This document shows positions 27,335 to 36,091 of a stretch of DNA of 53,777 nucleotides, piece by piece; the stretch's first letter is position 1, and each line of letters begins with the position of its first letter. The notes beneath the pieces were generated by a model that worked only from the letters and a program-made list of their open reading frames with translations, did not search any database and was not told where the DNA came from. The position numbers were made by a program, and so were the translations under genes. The stretch is from Bradyrhizobium frederickii (GTDB lineage: Bacteria > Pseudomonadota > Alphaproteobacteria > Rhizobiales > Xanthobacteraceae): NCBI RefSeq assembly GCF_004570865.1, contig NZ_SPQS01000036.1, forward strand, positions 1-53,777, read 5' to 3'.

Positions 27335-27682
27335 CTAGGTTCGCTTTAACACCATCACAAGGCGGTCGACACGTTTGCCTTGCGCGAGGTGGGAGTTTAC
27401 GATTTCGTCGACATCCTCAGGCGTGGACGCGCGATACCACACTCCATCGGGATAGACGACCATCAAGGGACCAGAGTTACAAAAGCCAAGGCAGCCTGCC
27501 ATCGTGAAGCCAATATCGTTGAGGCCTTGCGCTTCGATCGCCTTGGCCATTCGATCCCATAGGGCCTGTGCGCCAGAGGCGCCACAGCTGCCGTGCGGAT
27601 GAGTTGGCGGACGCTGCGTGTTGCAGGCAAAGACATGATGTCTATAAAGTTGAGGAAGCTCGAATTCGGTTTCTGAGTTCAT
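27335..27682 (-). CDS. Thioredoxin-like 2Fe-2S ferredoxin
   Basis: A 115-residue ferredoxin of the thioredoxin-fold 2Fe-2S type (Shethna/Aquifex Fd family). Ligand regions are the early CNTQRP ... GSCGASGAQ and the later GFTMAGCLGFCNSGPLMVVYPDGVWY, the family's conserved C-x3-C block with GP-x-VYP. Start ATG 27682. Such ferredoxins occur in many diazotroph nif regions and may carry electrons to or from nif proteins, but the partner is unknown. It is alone between two long gaps; no -24/-12 element with correct spacing was found upstream. Confidence 0.9.
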   Translation of the reverse strand: MNSETEFELPQLYRHHVFACNTQRPPTHPHGSCGASGAQALWDRMAKAIEAQGLNDIGFTMAGCLGFCNSGPLMVVYPDGVWYRASTPEDVDEIVNSHLAQGKRVDRLVMVLKRT

Positions 27683-29041
27683 GCGCCTATCCTGTGATCA
27701 ATGGGCTTCATCTGAGAAGAGACAAGATGCGAGTACATCATTAAACGCCGCATCGACCAATTAATGCTAATGATTCCCACACGCGCTCGCCAAAGCAGGT
27801 AAAATGAGCGGGCGCCATAGTGATGGTCGTCGCCGACGATCAGCGATAGATATCTTCGCGTCCAGAGCAGCCTCCTTGATCAACTCCAACCTCTTCTGCC
27901 CTCATCACGATCTTTCTGCTCCCGCTTGCTCACATCCAACTTCTCCAAAGCAAGTTGCACACCAGATGCGTAACGTTCGCTTCCGCAACGATCCCTTGCT
28001 TTGCGCGACTCACAATTGTTGCGAAGGTTACGACAATGTCGTTCGCCTCTGTTTTGGACACGACAAACCTCGCATAGCCTTTGACCTCCCGTTCAACCTT
28101 CTGCAGTTCGTACGCAGAACAACCGAGACGCTCGGTTATTTGGCCCAGCTCTTGCGCTATCGTATCTTGGAATGAGCAGCGATCTTCATGACCCTCGGGC
28201 CGCCTAGCGAGGAGCTCGAAGATCGTGCGGCGGATCGAGCGCCGTGTTCTACCATGGGTGATCGCCTGGCCGCATTGACCGGCGCGAGCCTACAGCATCT
28301 TTTTCGCCCTGAATCTGGACGCTGCGCTCCGCCGCTGCCCATCCATCGTTTGCTCAACAGATAGCGCCTGTCGCGAGAGCCCAACGAGGCAGGGATGAAC
28401 GCCGAGCCACCTTTGAGGCTGCAGACCAAGCCGGTCGCATCCCGTCGGCAGCAACGCTAAAACGCAACACAGCGGTCCCAGATGGGGATCACGCTTCACA
28501 CGATACGCGTCAAGACGCACGCTTGCAGCCGGAAATGCGGAACAACGAGCACGTTCCCATGAATGCATTTGCTCTAACCGGCCCTTACTGACGATGGTGG
28601 CGCCATTCGCTAAGAGCGTCGCACAAGCCGAGGTTTGGCATGGCAGTTGCAGCGCCGGCAATAACGCCAGCTGCACCGGCCGGCCTTCTGACACAGGATC
28701 GTCATTCCTCATCCCCAAACGATCCTGTCAGTCTGGGTCCCGCCATTCTCCACGCCCAGACGATGCCCTCGGCGAACTTCCAGCCGCCGGGGGCATTTCC
28801 CCTCAAACATATCCACGGCGGTAGGAGGCATGTCCCGCTGCCGGCTCGATTTGACGAGCCAGCGCAAGAGCAGCTTGTGGTGCTGCGCAGGTCGCGGAGT
28901 GCAAGGCCGCAATCCGACGAGGTGCCCGTTTGTATCATCACAAGCTGTGACACGCATCTACCAACGCTCACGCGTACAATGGCCCTCATTCGAGGGCAAA
29001 GCGCCCTAAGGCAGCTTGAGCACAATAAAGCGATAGGCCCG
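27683..29041. other. About 1.4 kb without a recognised gene
   Basis: Several open frames exist on both strands, including a long plus-strand one opposite the Rieske gene, but none has a known motif. No RNA gene, IS end or sigma-54 promoter was seen. This may be decayed sequence at the end of the nifB operon. Confidence 0.4.
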
Positions 29042-29515
29042 TTAGTCCGGATGGATCGTGACATCCATGGTTTCGTCGCTGTCCCCGAAGGGGTCACCAA
29101 ACCGATCGTCCTCGAGCAGCTTGACGCCGCACAGGCAGACGTCACCTTCGATCACGGCGAGCGCTACCGGCTCAAGCGATTGTCCGTCGCAGGGGCCGTC
29201 GATGCACATCCCAGTGTCGATCTCGAATCTTGCACCGTGCCGGCCGCATCTAAGAAAGGAGCGGTCCGCCGAGAAAAACGTACCAGAGCCGATATTCAGC
29301 CAGACGCTCTGATGCGGACAACGATTCACGTAACCAAAATAGTCATTGCCGAAGGTGCGCACCACAATAATCGGAAACGGCCGGCTCTCGCCCCTATCGT
29401 CAATCCGCGACAGGCTAAAGCTCATGGCCCCACTCCGCTCGATGGCATCGGCCGGACAGACGACAAAAACCTCGACGTGACCGCTCATCAGGTTGCCGAT
29501 TACAGGTTCGCTCAT
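29042..29515 (-). CDS. Rieske-type 2Fe-2S protein, nif-linked
   Basis: A 157-residue soluble Rieske ferredoxin. The cluster ligands are in VNRCPHQSVW (Cys, His) and FLRCGRHGARFE (Cys, His), followed by DTGMCIDGPC. No oxygenase catalytic domain and no signal peptide are present, so it is probably an electron-transfer protein. The start ATG at 29515 overlaps the stop of the 73-codon gene upstream (ATGA). It is the apparent last gene of the nifB-led run, though 348 bases separate its coupled partner from the DegT-like gene. A second Rieske gene lies at 38785. The partner enzyme is unknown. Confidence 0.9.
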   Translation of the reverse strand: MSEPVIGNLMSGHVEVFVVCPADAIERSGAMSFSLSRIDDRGESRPFPIIVVRTFGNDYFGYVNRCPHQSVWLNIGSGTFFSADRSFLRCGRHGARFEIDTGMCIDGPCDGQSLEPVALAVIEGDVCLCGVKLLEDDRFGDPFGDSDETMDVTIHPD

Positions 29516-29733
29516 CCCGGCCTCGCCGTTTCCTGCTTGAAGGCTTCGATCGCAGTCCGGCTCAGCTGAAAACTCCCACGGCCACGAGCGAGCGCCCGAT
29601 AAGCCGAGCTGGCACGGGCGTTGAGGACGTCAAACCACTGGTTCGGCGTGAGCTTCGCCGGACGCTCGCTGATTTGGATCACCCTTCCGTTCGGAGCGAA
29701 GCGGACGTGGATGATGACTTGTTGCGAGTTCAT
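29512..29733 (-). CDS. Small protein coupled to the Rieske gene
   Basis: A 73-residue basic protein from ATG 29733 with AGGTGAT upstream; the 165-codon frame that contains it starts in sequence without motifs. It has a beta-hairpin-like start (VIIHVRFAPNGRVIQI) and a helical C-terminus. The stop overlaps the Rieske ATG, so the two are co-translated. I do not recognise the family. The coupling suggests a partner or regulator of the Rieske protein. Upstream, 29734-30081 holds no supported gene. Confidence 0.6.
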   Translation of the reverse strand: MNSQQVIIHVRFAPNGRVIQISERPAKLTPNQWFDVLNARASSAYRALARGRGSFQLSRTAIEAFKQETARPG

Positions 29734-30081
29734 ACCGATCACCTGTTTTGATAACTCTAAAGATCCTGAACGGACACCGAGAATCTCGACTGTGATGTGC
29801 TTAGTTTTGGGCACCTTGGCGCGTAGGCTCTCACGCCACGCCTTGGACGCGCCGCTTCTCTGATATCGAGAAGGGCTTCTTCGCGCTCGCTTGGAGCATT
29901 TCTCTTGCTGCTCTAAGACAAGTGCATACCTCCAGCGGCATCCGGCGCGCTCCCGCCATGCTATCCGACAACGCTGCCACAAAGGACGTATCCTCGGTCC
30001 GTTGCTCATCTCTCGCGATGAGAAATACCACGCTCACCGCCATTCAACCCACATTCTTCCGTGTCGTGGATGACGATCATC

Positions 30082-31281
30082 TTAGTAAATCGCGGCACCC
30101 GCTCCCACGTTTATCGACGCATCTTTCATGGTCTCCACGATAAACTCGATCTGCTTGTTCGTGAGATGGGTGTGGAACGGAAGCGCAAGAGCGCGATCTG
30201 CGATTTTTTCCGCAACCAGGAAATCGCCACGCCGATAGCCGAAGTCGAAGTAGTGTTGTTGCAAGTGCAGCGGTTGGCTATAGGCGGTGGATTCAACCTG
30301 CGCGCCGCGCAGATCATCGATAATGGCGTCGCGCCCCGATCGCGTGAAGCGCGTCCCCAGATGAACGAGATAAAGCAACCAGTTTACCTCGACCACATCG
30401 GGGCCAACATAAGGCGGCTTGATGCCCTCAAATGATTGCATATGCGCGTTATAAAGCTGCTCGACGAACCGACGCCGCTCCAGGATTTCGTCGAGACGCT
30501 TGAGCTGCGCTAGGCCCAAGGTAGCCGTGAGATCGCTCATGCCGGCCTGATAAGGCGCCGTGCTACCGACAACAACGGAAGAGCGCTCGTCCAGGCGATG
30601 GGCGCGATGGCGACGCAAGCCGAGCGCGATGTCGATATCATCGGTCACAACCATTGCGCCTTCACCACAGGTTAGGGCCAGCGGCTGAGCAAAGTCGAAC
30701 ACCGCGATGTCGCCAAACCGGCCGACAAGCTCACCCTTGTAGCTCGATCCGATCGCCTCGGTGGAATCCTCCAAAAGCAGCAGCTGATGGCGCTGGGCGA
30801 CCGCGCGCAGCTCCGACCATGGCGCTGGATGACCGTTGGGATTGCCGGCGACAATCGCCCGCGTATTGGCCGTGATGCGCTCTTCGGCCTTCGCTGGGAC
30901 TAATGCTCCCGACCAATAGTCGATATCTGCAAATACCGCTCGTGCGCCTGCGAGACTGATGGCATGCGCGGTCTCACGAAAGGAGTAGGGCGAGGCGATA
31001 ACCTCGTGCCCGGGACCAATGCCGAGCGCCCTCAGCGCAAGGAGGAGCCCTATGGTACCACTCGAGACCGCAACAGCATATTTGCGACCAAGATAGGCGG
31101 CGAAAGCGTGCTCAAACGCCTCAGTAATCTGCCCGTTGGAGATCTGCGGCGAACACAGCAGCGTTTCCACGGCAGAGAGCTCGGCAAAGGTGATATCGGG
31201 ATCGGACAGTGGAATGAATGATGCATTCTCCTCCAGAGTGTACGCGCCATCAAGCCGATACTCTACCAGTTCAGTGCTCAC
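30082..31281 (-). CDS. DegT/DnrJ/EryC1/StrS-family protein without the PLP lysine
   Basis: A 399-residue protein with the fold of sugar aminotransferases. Conserved parts: SSGTIGLLLAL (phosphate-binding), NPNGHPAPW, LLLLEDSTEAIG with Asp172 for the PLP ring, and GEGAMVVTDD. At the Schiff-base site the family reads F-S-F-H-x-x-K. Here it is FDFAQPLAL, with Leu201 in place of Lys, so normal aminotransfer chemistry is not expected. Start GTG 31281 overlaps the stop of the DUF6129 gene (GTGA), tying it to the nifB operon. No sugar-nucleotide genes are nearby. The function is unknown; it could be a dehydratase-like or binding protein in cofactor assembly. Confidence 0.85.
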   Translation of the reverse strand: MSTELVEYRLDGAYTLEENASFIPLSDPDITFAELSAVETLLCSPQISNGQITEAFEHAFAAYLGRKYAVAVSSGTIGLLLALRALGIGPGHEVIASPYSFRETAHAISLAGARAVFADIDYWSGALVPAKAEERITANTRAIVAGNPNGHPAPWSELRAVAQRHQLLLLEDSTEAIGSSYKGELVGRFGDIAVFDFAQPLALTCGEGAMVVTDDIDIALGLRRHRAHRLDERSSVVVGSTAPYQAGMSDLTATLGLAQLKRLDEILERRRFVEQLYNAHMQSFEGIKPPYVGPDVVEVNWLLYLVHLGTRFTRSGRDAIIDDLRGAQVESTAYSQPLHLQQHYFDFGYRRGDFLVAEKIADRALALPFHTHLTNKQIEFIVETMKDASINVGAGAAIY

Positions 31282-31547
31282 CGCCCAACATTCCTTTTGG
31301 CCAAGACGATGCCGGTCGCCCGCGTCGGATCGGCTGTAATCTGCACGCAGTGATCCGATCCATCGATCAGATGAAGGTCGAAACGCGGAAACTGCCGGAA
31401 CGGCTGGTCCGCCACATCCGACGCATCACAGCGCACCCAAGCAAGTTGCGGAAAGCGGCGCTGCAGCTCGACAAACGAACCCATCTCGGCGCCATCGGCT
31501 GCAAGCAGCCGCTCGATTTCGATCAATTCCTCCGCGGTGAGCGCCAT
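31278..31547 (-). CDS. DUF6129 family nif-associated small protein
   Basis: An 89-residue protein. The blocks FPQLAWVRCDASDV, FDLHLIDGSDHCVQIT and DPTRATGIVLAK match the pattern of DUF6129 proteins found in nif clusters of many proteobacteria. Start ATG 31547 has GAGGAG upstream; the longer frame is not supported. Its stop overlaps the GTG start of the DegT-like gene. The function is unknown. The protein is acidic and has two Cys, not in a metal-binding pattern. Confidence 0.75.
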   Translation of the reverse strand: MALTAEELIEIERLLAADGAEMGSFVELQRRFPQLAWVRCDASDVADQPFRQFPRFDLHLIDGSDHCVQITADPTRATGIVLAKRNVGR

Positions 31548-31581
31548 CGTGGCTCCTCTGTGGCTCGTGAAAGGCGGGGCA

Positions 31582-31941
31582 TCATTGCCAAAACAGACGC
31601 TCCGGATCCGCATTCAATTCGTCGATTGCAGAAGTCAACCGATGGTAAAGGCTGTAAAATTCCCAGATTCCGCGCGCGTGGTTCTTGCGAAACAGCTTCC
31701 AGATCCCGCACACGGCATCATAAAGAACCAGCGCGACATCGATGAGAGCGCCATCCTTGGTGATGTTGCGCGAGCAACATGGGCTCTCGATGAGGTAGCC
31801 GCCCCTCACCGGCGTCACGTTCGGCGAGACGTAGAGATAGCGCCTGCGTGAGCTCAAGCCGCGCTCGATCCGTTTGCGATCGAGTTCGTTCGGGTGAGGC
31901 ACCAGCCCGGCCTTTATCTTTCTCATCAGCGCAGCATTCAT
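31582..31941 (-). CDS. Conserved-looking hypothetical protein in the nifB operon
   Basis: A 119-residue protein from ATG 31941, with GGAGG 8 bases upstream; an ATG five codons earlier overlaps that site. It has a basic start (MRKIKAGLVPHPNELDRKRI), a pair of adjacent Cys (SPCCSRN) and a helical C-terminus rich in Trp and Tyr. It follows the NifZ-like gene by 15 bases and precedes DUF6129 by 34, so it belongs to the operon. I cannot assign a family with confidence. Confidence 0.7.
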   Translation of the reverse strand: MNAALMRKIKAGLVPHPNELDRKRIERGLSSRRRYLYVSPNVTPVRGGYLIESPCCSRNITKDGALIDVALVLYDAVCGIWKLFRKNHARGIWEFYSLYHRLTSAIDELNADPERLFWQ

Positions 31942-31956
31942 GGCGAAAGCCTCCAT

Positions 31957-32196
31957 TCAAAGCACTGTGATTTCTTCTTCAAGACAGCCGATGAGCAGCT
32001 GCTCACCAAAATCGACAATGTAGATCGGCACGTTCGCTTCGGTATGGATCGCGACGTTGATGATCTCACCGGTCGCTCCGGCGGCGAGCAAGACTCCTTC
32101 GGGCTCCGTATCGGGAAATGAGTGGTCGTTGATGAGGTCGACTGCGGTCTTGATCCGCTGGCCACGTCGATATTTCGGAAAGCCGGGCTGCGTCAC
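31957..32196 (-). CDS. NifZ-domain protein, second copy
   Basis: A 79-residue protein with a NifZ-like fold: KYRRGQRIKTAVDLINDHSF, then EGVLLAAGATGEIINVAI and PIYIVDFGEQLLIGCLEEEI. Start GTG 32196 overlaps the stop of nifZ (GTGA). It may assist P-cluster maturation of NifDK as NifZ does, or be a shortened duplicate. The family match is by pattern only. Confidence 0.75.
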   Translation of the reverse strand: MTQPGFPKYRRGQRIKTAVDLINDHSFPDTEPEGVLLAAGATGEIINVAIHTEANVPIYIVDFGEQLLIGCLEEEITVL

Positions 32197-32507
32197 GACT
32201 CCTCCGGCAATGGCAGATCATCGATCTCCTCGTAGGCGTCCACCGGCTCCAGTTCCTTGCGCTTCATGCCAACACGGTAGCCGCTTTCCGGATACTCGAC
32301 GCCGTAGATGTAGAATTGCTGCAGGAACGTGCCGATCGATACGACGTAACCCACCTCTCCCTTCTTGACTAAAACGTCGCCAATCTCCTTGCCGCGATAG
32401 GTGCCATCATTGCGGATGGTGCGATTGGCTCGCACCTTTTGGCCAAAGCTGTAGACAGGCGGCTGATTGAGCTCGACGACGTCGCTGTCGCGAACGAGGC
32501 TGTTCAT
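32193..32507 (-). CDS. nifZ: NifZ, P-cluster maturation protein
   Basis: A 104-residue NifZ. Family blocks are PPVYSFGQKVRANRTIRNDGTY, GDVLVKKGEVGYVVSIGTFLQQFYIYGVEY and RVGMKRKELE. NifZ helps form the second P-cluster of the MoFe protein. Start ATG 32507 has AGAGG upstream. The stop overlaps the GTG of the NifZ-like gene. It follows fdxN by 357 bases (32508-32864), which hold no supported gene. Confidence 0.92.
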   Translation of the reverse strand: MNSLVRDSDVVELNQPPVYSFGQKVRANRTIRNDGTYRGKEIGDVLVKKGEVGYVVSIGTFLQQFYIYGVEYPESGYRVGMKRKELEPVDAYEEIDDLPLPEES

Positions 32508-32864
32508 GTATCGCCTCTCATGCATCGTTCCTTTAGAGGTGCGGGGAGCCGCCTCGGCCCCCTCAGGCGAGATTCTGCATTCACTTCATCCTTGCGCGGC
32601 ATCGTCAGTCACATCGACGATAGCAGCGCTGCCGAGAAGGCCACTCTCGGCATCGCGAACCGGCTTTGCACCACCGCGCGGAATGAAAGCCCGCCAGGGC
32701 CGTGCTGCCGACCAGTTACAGCACGAACGCACGGCAATCCAGCGCAGTTCTCGTCCGCGATGGAGGACCGAAGATCGGCGCCTGCGCCGCCGCCAACCCG
32801 CAGCACGTAGCTAATGACGCTTTTTGAACCAGCTCTTGGCACGCCACCTCATGGGCCTCACGCT

Positions 32865-33089
32865 TTAAGCTGGCGCCTGGTAACGAGGCAAGGATGTGTC
32901 AACCACACAGGTGTTGTCGACCGGACAGGCGGCGACACATTGCGGCTCGTCGAAATGGCCAACACATTCAGTGCATTTCACCGCTTCAATGACGAAGCTC
33001 CCCCCCCTTTCTGAGATGGCATCGTTCGGGCATAAGGGTTCGCAGGCTGAGCAGCTCGTACACTGCGAGGCGACAATTTTGAATGGCAC
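32865..33089 (-). CDS. fdxN: 2[4Fe-4S] ferredoxin FdxN/FrxA
   Basis: A 74-residue bacterial-type ferredoxin. Cluster ligands: CTSCSACEPLCP and CTECVGHFDEPQCVAACP; the longer spacing in the second motif is the form found in nif ferredoxins. It starts 11 bases after nifB, with GGGGGAA just before the ATG. FdxN-type ferredoxins supply electrons to NifB or nitrogenase. The symbol follows the position next to nifB; B. japonicum literature calls the same position frxA. Confidence 0.9.
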   Translation of the reverse strand: MPFKIVASQCTSCSACEPLCPNDAISERGGSFVIEAVKCTECVGHFDEPQCVAACPVDNTCVVDTSLPRYQAPA

Positions 33090-33100
33090 ATATTCCCCCT

Positions 33101-34681
33101 TTACGCTGCAGAGATCCGAGATCCTTGCCGGATCGCGGCGTCGCCGCGCTGCACGTGCTGGATCTCCCCGCGTTTCACCTTGTCCAGATAGGATTTGAAC
33201 CAGGCGATCGCCGACTTCTCAATGAACTCATGGGCGAATTGATCGACCGGCTCGATCCCCGCCTTGATCAGTTTGCTTTTCGGGCAGCCGCCGATCTTGG
33301 ACACGAAGACCGCATGGCAGTCATGGATGCCACCCATGATGGCGGAAAGCCTGTCCTCCTCGCCATAACCGCCCTGGCAGTAAACGTCCACGCGGCGGTG
33401 GCCGACGAATTTGGCGGCGGATGTAGAAAGTTCGTAAACCTGGAATTCCTTTGCATGCCCAAAGTGCTCGTTGATCAACCCCGAGCCCTTGGTCGCCACG
33501 GCCACTAGAAGAGTGATCGCGCTCATCTCTCCGGCACATTCGGCAAACTCCTTTTGGCCGGCCGCGACTCTGGCGGCACGCTCACGCTCTACCCTGCTCT
33601 GATATGCCTTGCGCATCTCTAAGTCATATTGGACGTCCATTTTCATGACCTGATCGGTGGTGAACTCTGCGCTGCGATCCTCCCCGAGTAGACCGACCGC
33701 ATCGGCGCGGCACTGGCGGCAATGCCGCATCATTTTTGTCTCCCCTTCACAAGCATCTTGCAGCGCCTTTAATTCCCACGCGGTCGGTCCGCGCTGACCG
33801 TTGAGGCCAAATACCGTGCCGTGCTCGGGCGCGGAGATCAGTGGCATGATATTGTGAAGGAAGGCACCGCGCGACTTCACCGCCTTGTTGACCTCGACCA
33901 AGTGGCGGTCGTTGATGTTTGGGATCATCACCGAGTTGACTTTGCACAGGATGCCCCGTTCGCCAAGCATCTCGAGGCCTTGCAGCTGGCGATCGGTGAG
34001 TATCCTTGCCGCGTCGATGCCGGTGTAGCGCTTGTGGTTAAAGAAGATCCACGGATAGATCATCGCGCCGATTTCGGGATCGACCATGTTGATGGTGATG
34101 GTGACGTGGTCAATTTTGGACCTGGCGATGGTATCAATATGGTCCGGCAGAGCCAGTCCGTTGGTTGACAAACACAGCTTGATATCCGGAGCCGCCTTGG
34201 CGACCAGCTCGAAGGTCTTGAACGTCTTTGCTGGATTGGCCAGAGGGTCGCCGGGACCAGCGATGCCAAGGACCGTCATCTGCGGAATAGTGGTCGCGAC
34301 GGCGAGCACTTTTCTTACCGCCTGCTCGGGCGTGAGCTTCTCGCTCACCACACCCGGACGCGATTCATTGGCGCAGTCGTATTTTCGGTTGCAGTAATTG
34401 CACTGGATGTTGCAGGCAGGCGCGACCGCGACATGCATGCGGGCGTAATGATGATGCGCTTCTTCGCTGTAGCAGGGATGGTTCTTAACCTTTTCCCAGA
34501 TTTCGATCGGCAGATCGCCTTGCCCCGCCTGCGAGCCGCAGCTCGCCTGACCGGTGTTGGCCGAAGCGCGGCAGCCCTTATACTCGGCGGCGGGCTTCAT
34601 CTTGCCGCCATCCACTGCCGCTTTGACATATTTTCCGCGTCCGACGACCGCGTTCATTTTCATTTTCCCTGCAGGCATCAT
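33101..34681 (-). CDS. nifB: FeMo-cofactor biosynthesis protein NifB
   Basis: A 526-residue radical SAM enzyme that makes NifB-co, the 8Fe-9S-C core of FeMo-co. The SAM-cluster motif is CNIQCNYC (C-x3-C-x2-C) near residue 90, followed by GIAGPGDPLANP. The C-terminal 130 residues form the NifX-like domain (LINEHFGHAKEFQVYEL). Extra cysteines for the K clusters are in CRQCRAD. Start ATG 34681 is used here, but ATGs at 34663 and 34657 after CAGGGAAA are also possible. It leads the operon from the promoter at 34725-34740. Confidence 0.97.
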   Translation of the reverse strand: MMPAGKMKMNAVVGRGKYVKAAVDGGKMKPAAEYKGCRASANTGQASCGSQAGQGDLPIEIWEKVKNHPCYSEEAHHHYARMHVAVAPACNIQCNYCNRKYDCANESRPGVVSEKLTPEQAVRKVLAVATTIPQMTVLGIAGPGDPLANPAKTFKTFELVAKAAPDIKLCLSTNGLALPDHIDTIARSKIDHVTITINMVDPEIGAMIYPWIFFNHKRYTGIDAARILTDRQLQGLEMLGERGILCKVNSVMIPNINDRHLVEVNKAVKSRGAFLHNIMPLISAPEHGTVFGLNGQRGPTAWELKALQDACEGETKMMRHCRQCRADAVGLLGEDRSAEFTTDQVMKMDVQYDLEMRKAYQSRVERERAARVAAGQKEFAECAGEMSAITLLVAVATKGSGLINEHFGHAKEFQVYELSTSAAKFVGHRRVDVYCQGGYGEEDRLSAIMGGIHDCHAVFVSKIGGCPKSKLIKAGIEPVDQFAHEFIEKSAIAWFKSYLDKVKRGEIQHVQRGDAAIRQGSRISAA

Positions 34682-34724
34682 CGGCTTCCCAGGATCATCC
34701 GTGAGCGAGCCTCAAGAAGCTCTT

Positions 34725-34740
34725 AGCAACTCGCATGCCA
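34725..34740 (-). promoter_or_regulatory. Sigma-54 promoter of the nifB operon
   Basis: The minus strand reads TGGCATGCGAGTTGCT (TGGCAT-N5-TTGCT), with correct GG/GC spacing. The nifB start is 44 bases downstream. A NifA site lies 90 bases further upstream. Confidence 0.88.
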
Positions 34741-34829
34741 TGACGGGGACGATGAAATTGCTGCCAGACGCCAACGAGTTAGCGGAACCGATGTGCGCCG
34801 GCTCATGCAAGAACATACAATGATACGCT

Positions 34830-34845
34830 TGTTGTCAGTGCGACA
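34830..34845. promoter_or_regulatory. NifA upstream activator site (nifB)
   Basis: TGTTGTCAGTGCGACA is TGT-N10-ACA, about 90 bases upstream of the nifB -24 element, the expected distance. Confidence 0.82.
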
Positions 34846-35000
34846 GATACGTCGTCATTCTCACGCAGCGCTCCATGGCTTGCGCATTCATTCTCGCGCC
34901 GAGCTCGCCGGAACCCGGCTCCATCTGACCGGGTCTTCTCGCGTTACGGCTATCGCAAATAGCCCGATACGAGCTGGGGGATTCGGGCTTCACAAGGACG

Positions 35001-35865
35001 CTAATGGGTGATCAGTATCTCAACCGCGCAAGGGACCCCAATCACAAGCGGTGTAAGGCCTTGCTCGAGTAGAAAGCGAAGCTCGTTGCGAGAGAGCGCG
35101 TCCGGATCCACGATCGCATAGTGGGTGTCGGCCGAGCGCTTTATGATCTGCCGGGCATAGCTACGCAAGAGCTGGTCGTTGAAGCGGCAGCCGATGAAGA
35201 GAAAGGTCTGGCCGGTTCGCCTTTTCTTGATGATGTCCGGAATTGGTGTCGGAATGTCGATTTCGGTCAACGCCTCGACATAGTCAGCGTCGGAGATAAG
35301 GGAGTTGTTGGCCGGCTGCACGCTACCATGCGGCTTGTACAACACCGTCGCCCAGCTGCCGGCCACGGCACTGTCGACCTCCCTGGCCAAGTGAATCGTA
35401 AAAGCGATACCATCGATTCTCACCATTGCCGATGCGGGTGATACCCTGCACTTCGCCCCATCCATCGCGCTCACCCAGCGCCGCGCGCATGGCGGCATCA
35501 TACCACGCGTCGACTATGACGGGCAGGGACAGGGACGCAAGATGATGGTGCAACCGCGTCGGCTCGACTGGGCGAGCGAAGGCCTGCGTCATCAATGTCG
35601 TCACGGCTGACCGGTGTTTGCTGATCTCGATATGCTGCGCCGAGGCCCACGCATTGCCCCTAGCCCGGCGCGGCGGCGTAACCTTGCTCGCGAAGAAGCT
35701 GGCCAACGCCTCTTGCGTGGTCGGCATATCGGATCTGCACAATTCGACGAGGCCAGGACCGAGATAGGGAATGACGCTCGCGGCCCTCAGCCCGGCAGCG
35801 ATGTCAACTAGCCTCGCCTTTGCATCGGCACCATCGACAAAGTCGATCTGTGGGGGCGCCTTCAC
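35001..35865 (-). pseudogene. SIR2-like domain protein, single frameshift
   Basis: A roughly 285-residue SIR2-like protein read in two frames. The N-terminal part (SVIPYLGPGLVEL, HHHLASLSLPVIVDAWYD, YRFYDSLG) and the C-terminal part (EVDSAVAGSWATVLYKPHGS, TFLFIGCRFND, YAIVDPD) join if one G is removed from the G-run at 35381-35383. GPGL and the KPHGS block are the expected SIR2 nucleotide-site elements. Start GTG 35865 overlaps the nifT stop (GTGA), so it is part of the iscN operon. Role unknown: SIR2-like proteins are NADases or deacetylases. The one-base change may be a sequence error. Confidence 0.75.
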
Positions 35866-36086
35866 GGATCGTCCCCGCTCTCGCCCCGTTTTTTAGCGTT
35901 AATTGTGATCGGTAACGCTGTGCCGCTCGGCATCTCAGGCAAATCGAGCACCCAGCCATTAGCTAATTTGATCCAGCCGCCCCATAGCGTCTCGTACTCG
36001 GATTCAACGATTGGCTCTTCGAGATCCTTTTTGGGCACGTAGATCGACAGGCCCGCGTCCGGAGACCGGCGGATCATGATTTTCAC
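35862..36086 (-). CDS. nifT: NifT/FixU
   Basis: A 74-residue NifT. Family blocks: KIMIRRSPDAGLSIYVPKKDLEE, ETLWGGWIKLANGW, and DLPEMPSGTALPITINAKKR. Start GTG 36086 was chosen because GGGAG lies 8 bases upstream and the family begins MK-xMIR; longer frames overlap nifS. It follows nifS by five bases and overlaps the SIR2-like gene. NifT's role is unknown, though it is common next to nif genes. Confidence 0.92.
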   Translation of the reverse strand: MKIMIRRSPDAGLSIYVPKKDLEEPIVESEYETLWGGWIKLANGWVLDLPEMPSGTALPITINAKKRGESGDDP

Positions 36087-36091
36087 GAGGT

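Noticed and set aside
28640..29569. 309-codon plus-strand ORF
   Set aside because: It lies opposite the Rieske gene, has no motif of its own, and its composition is explained as a shadow of that gene.
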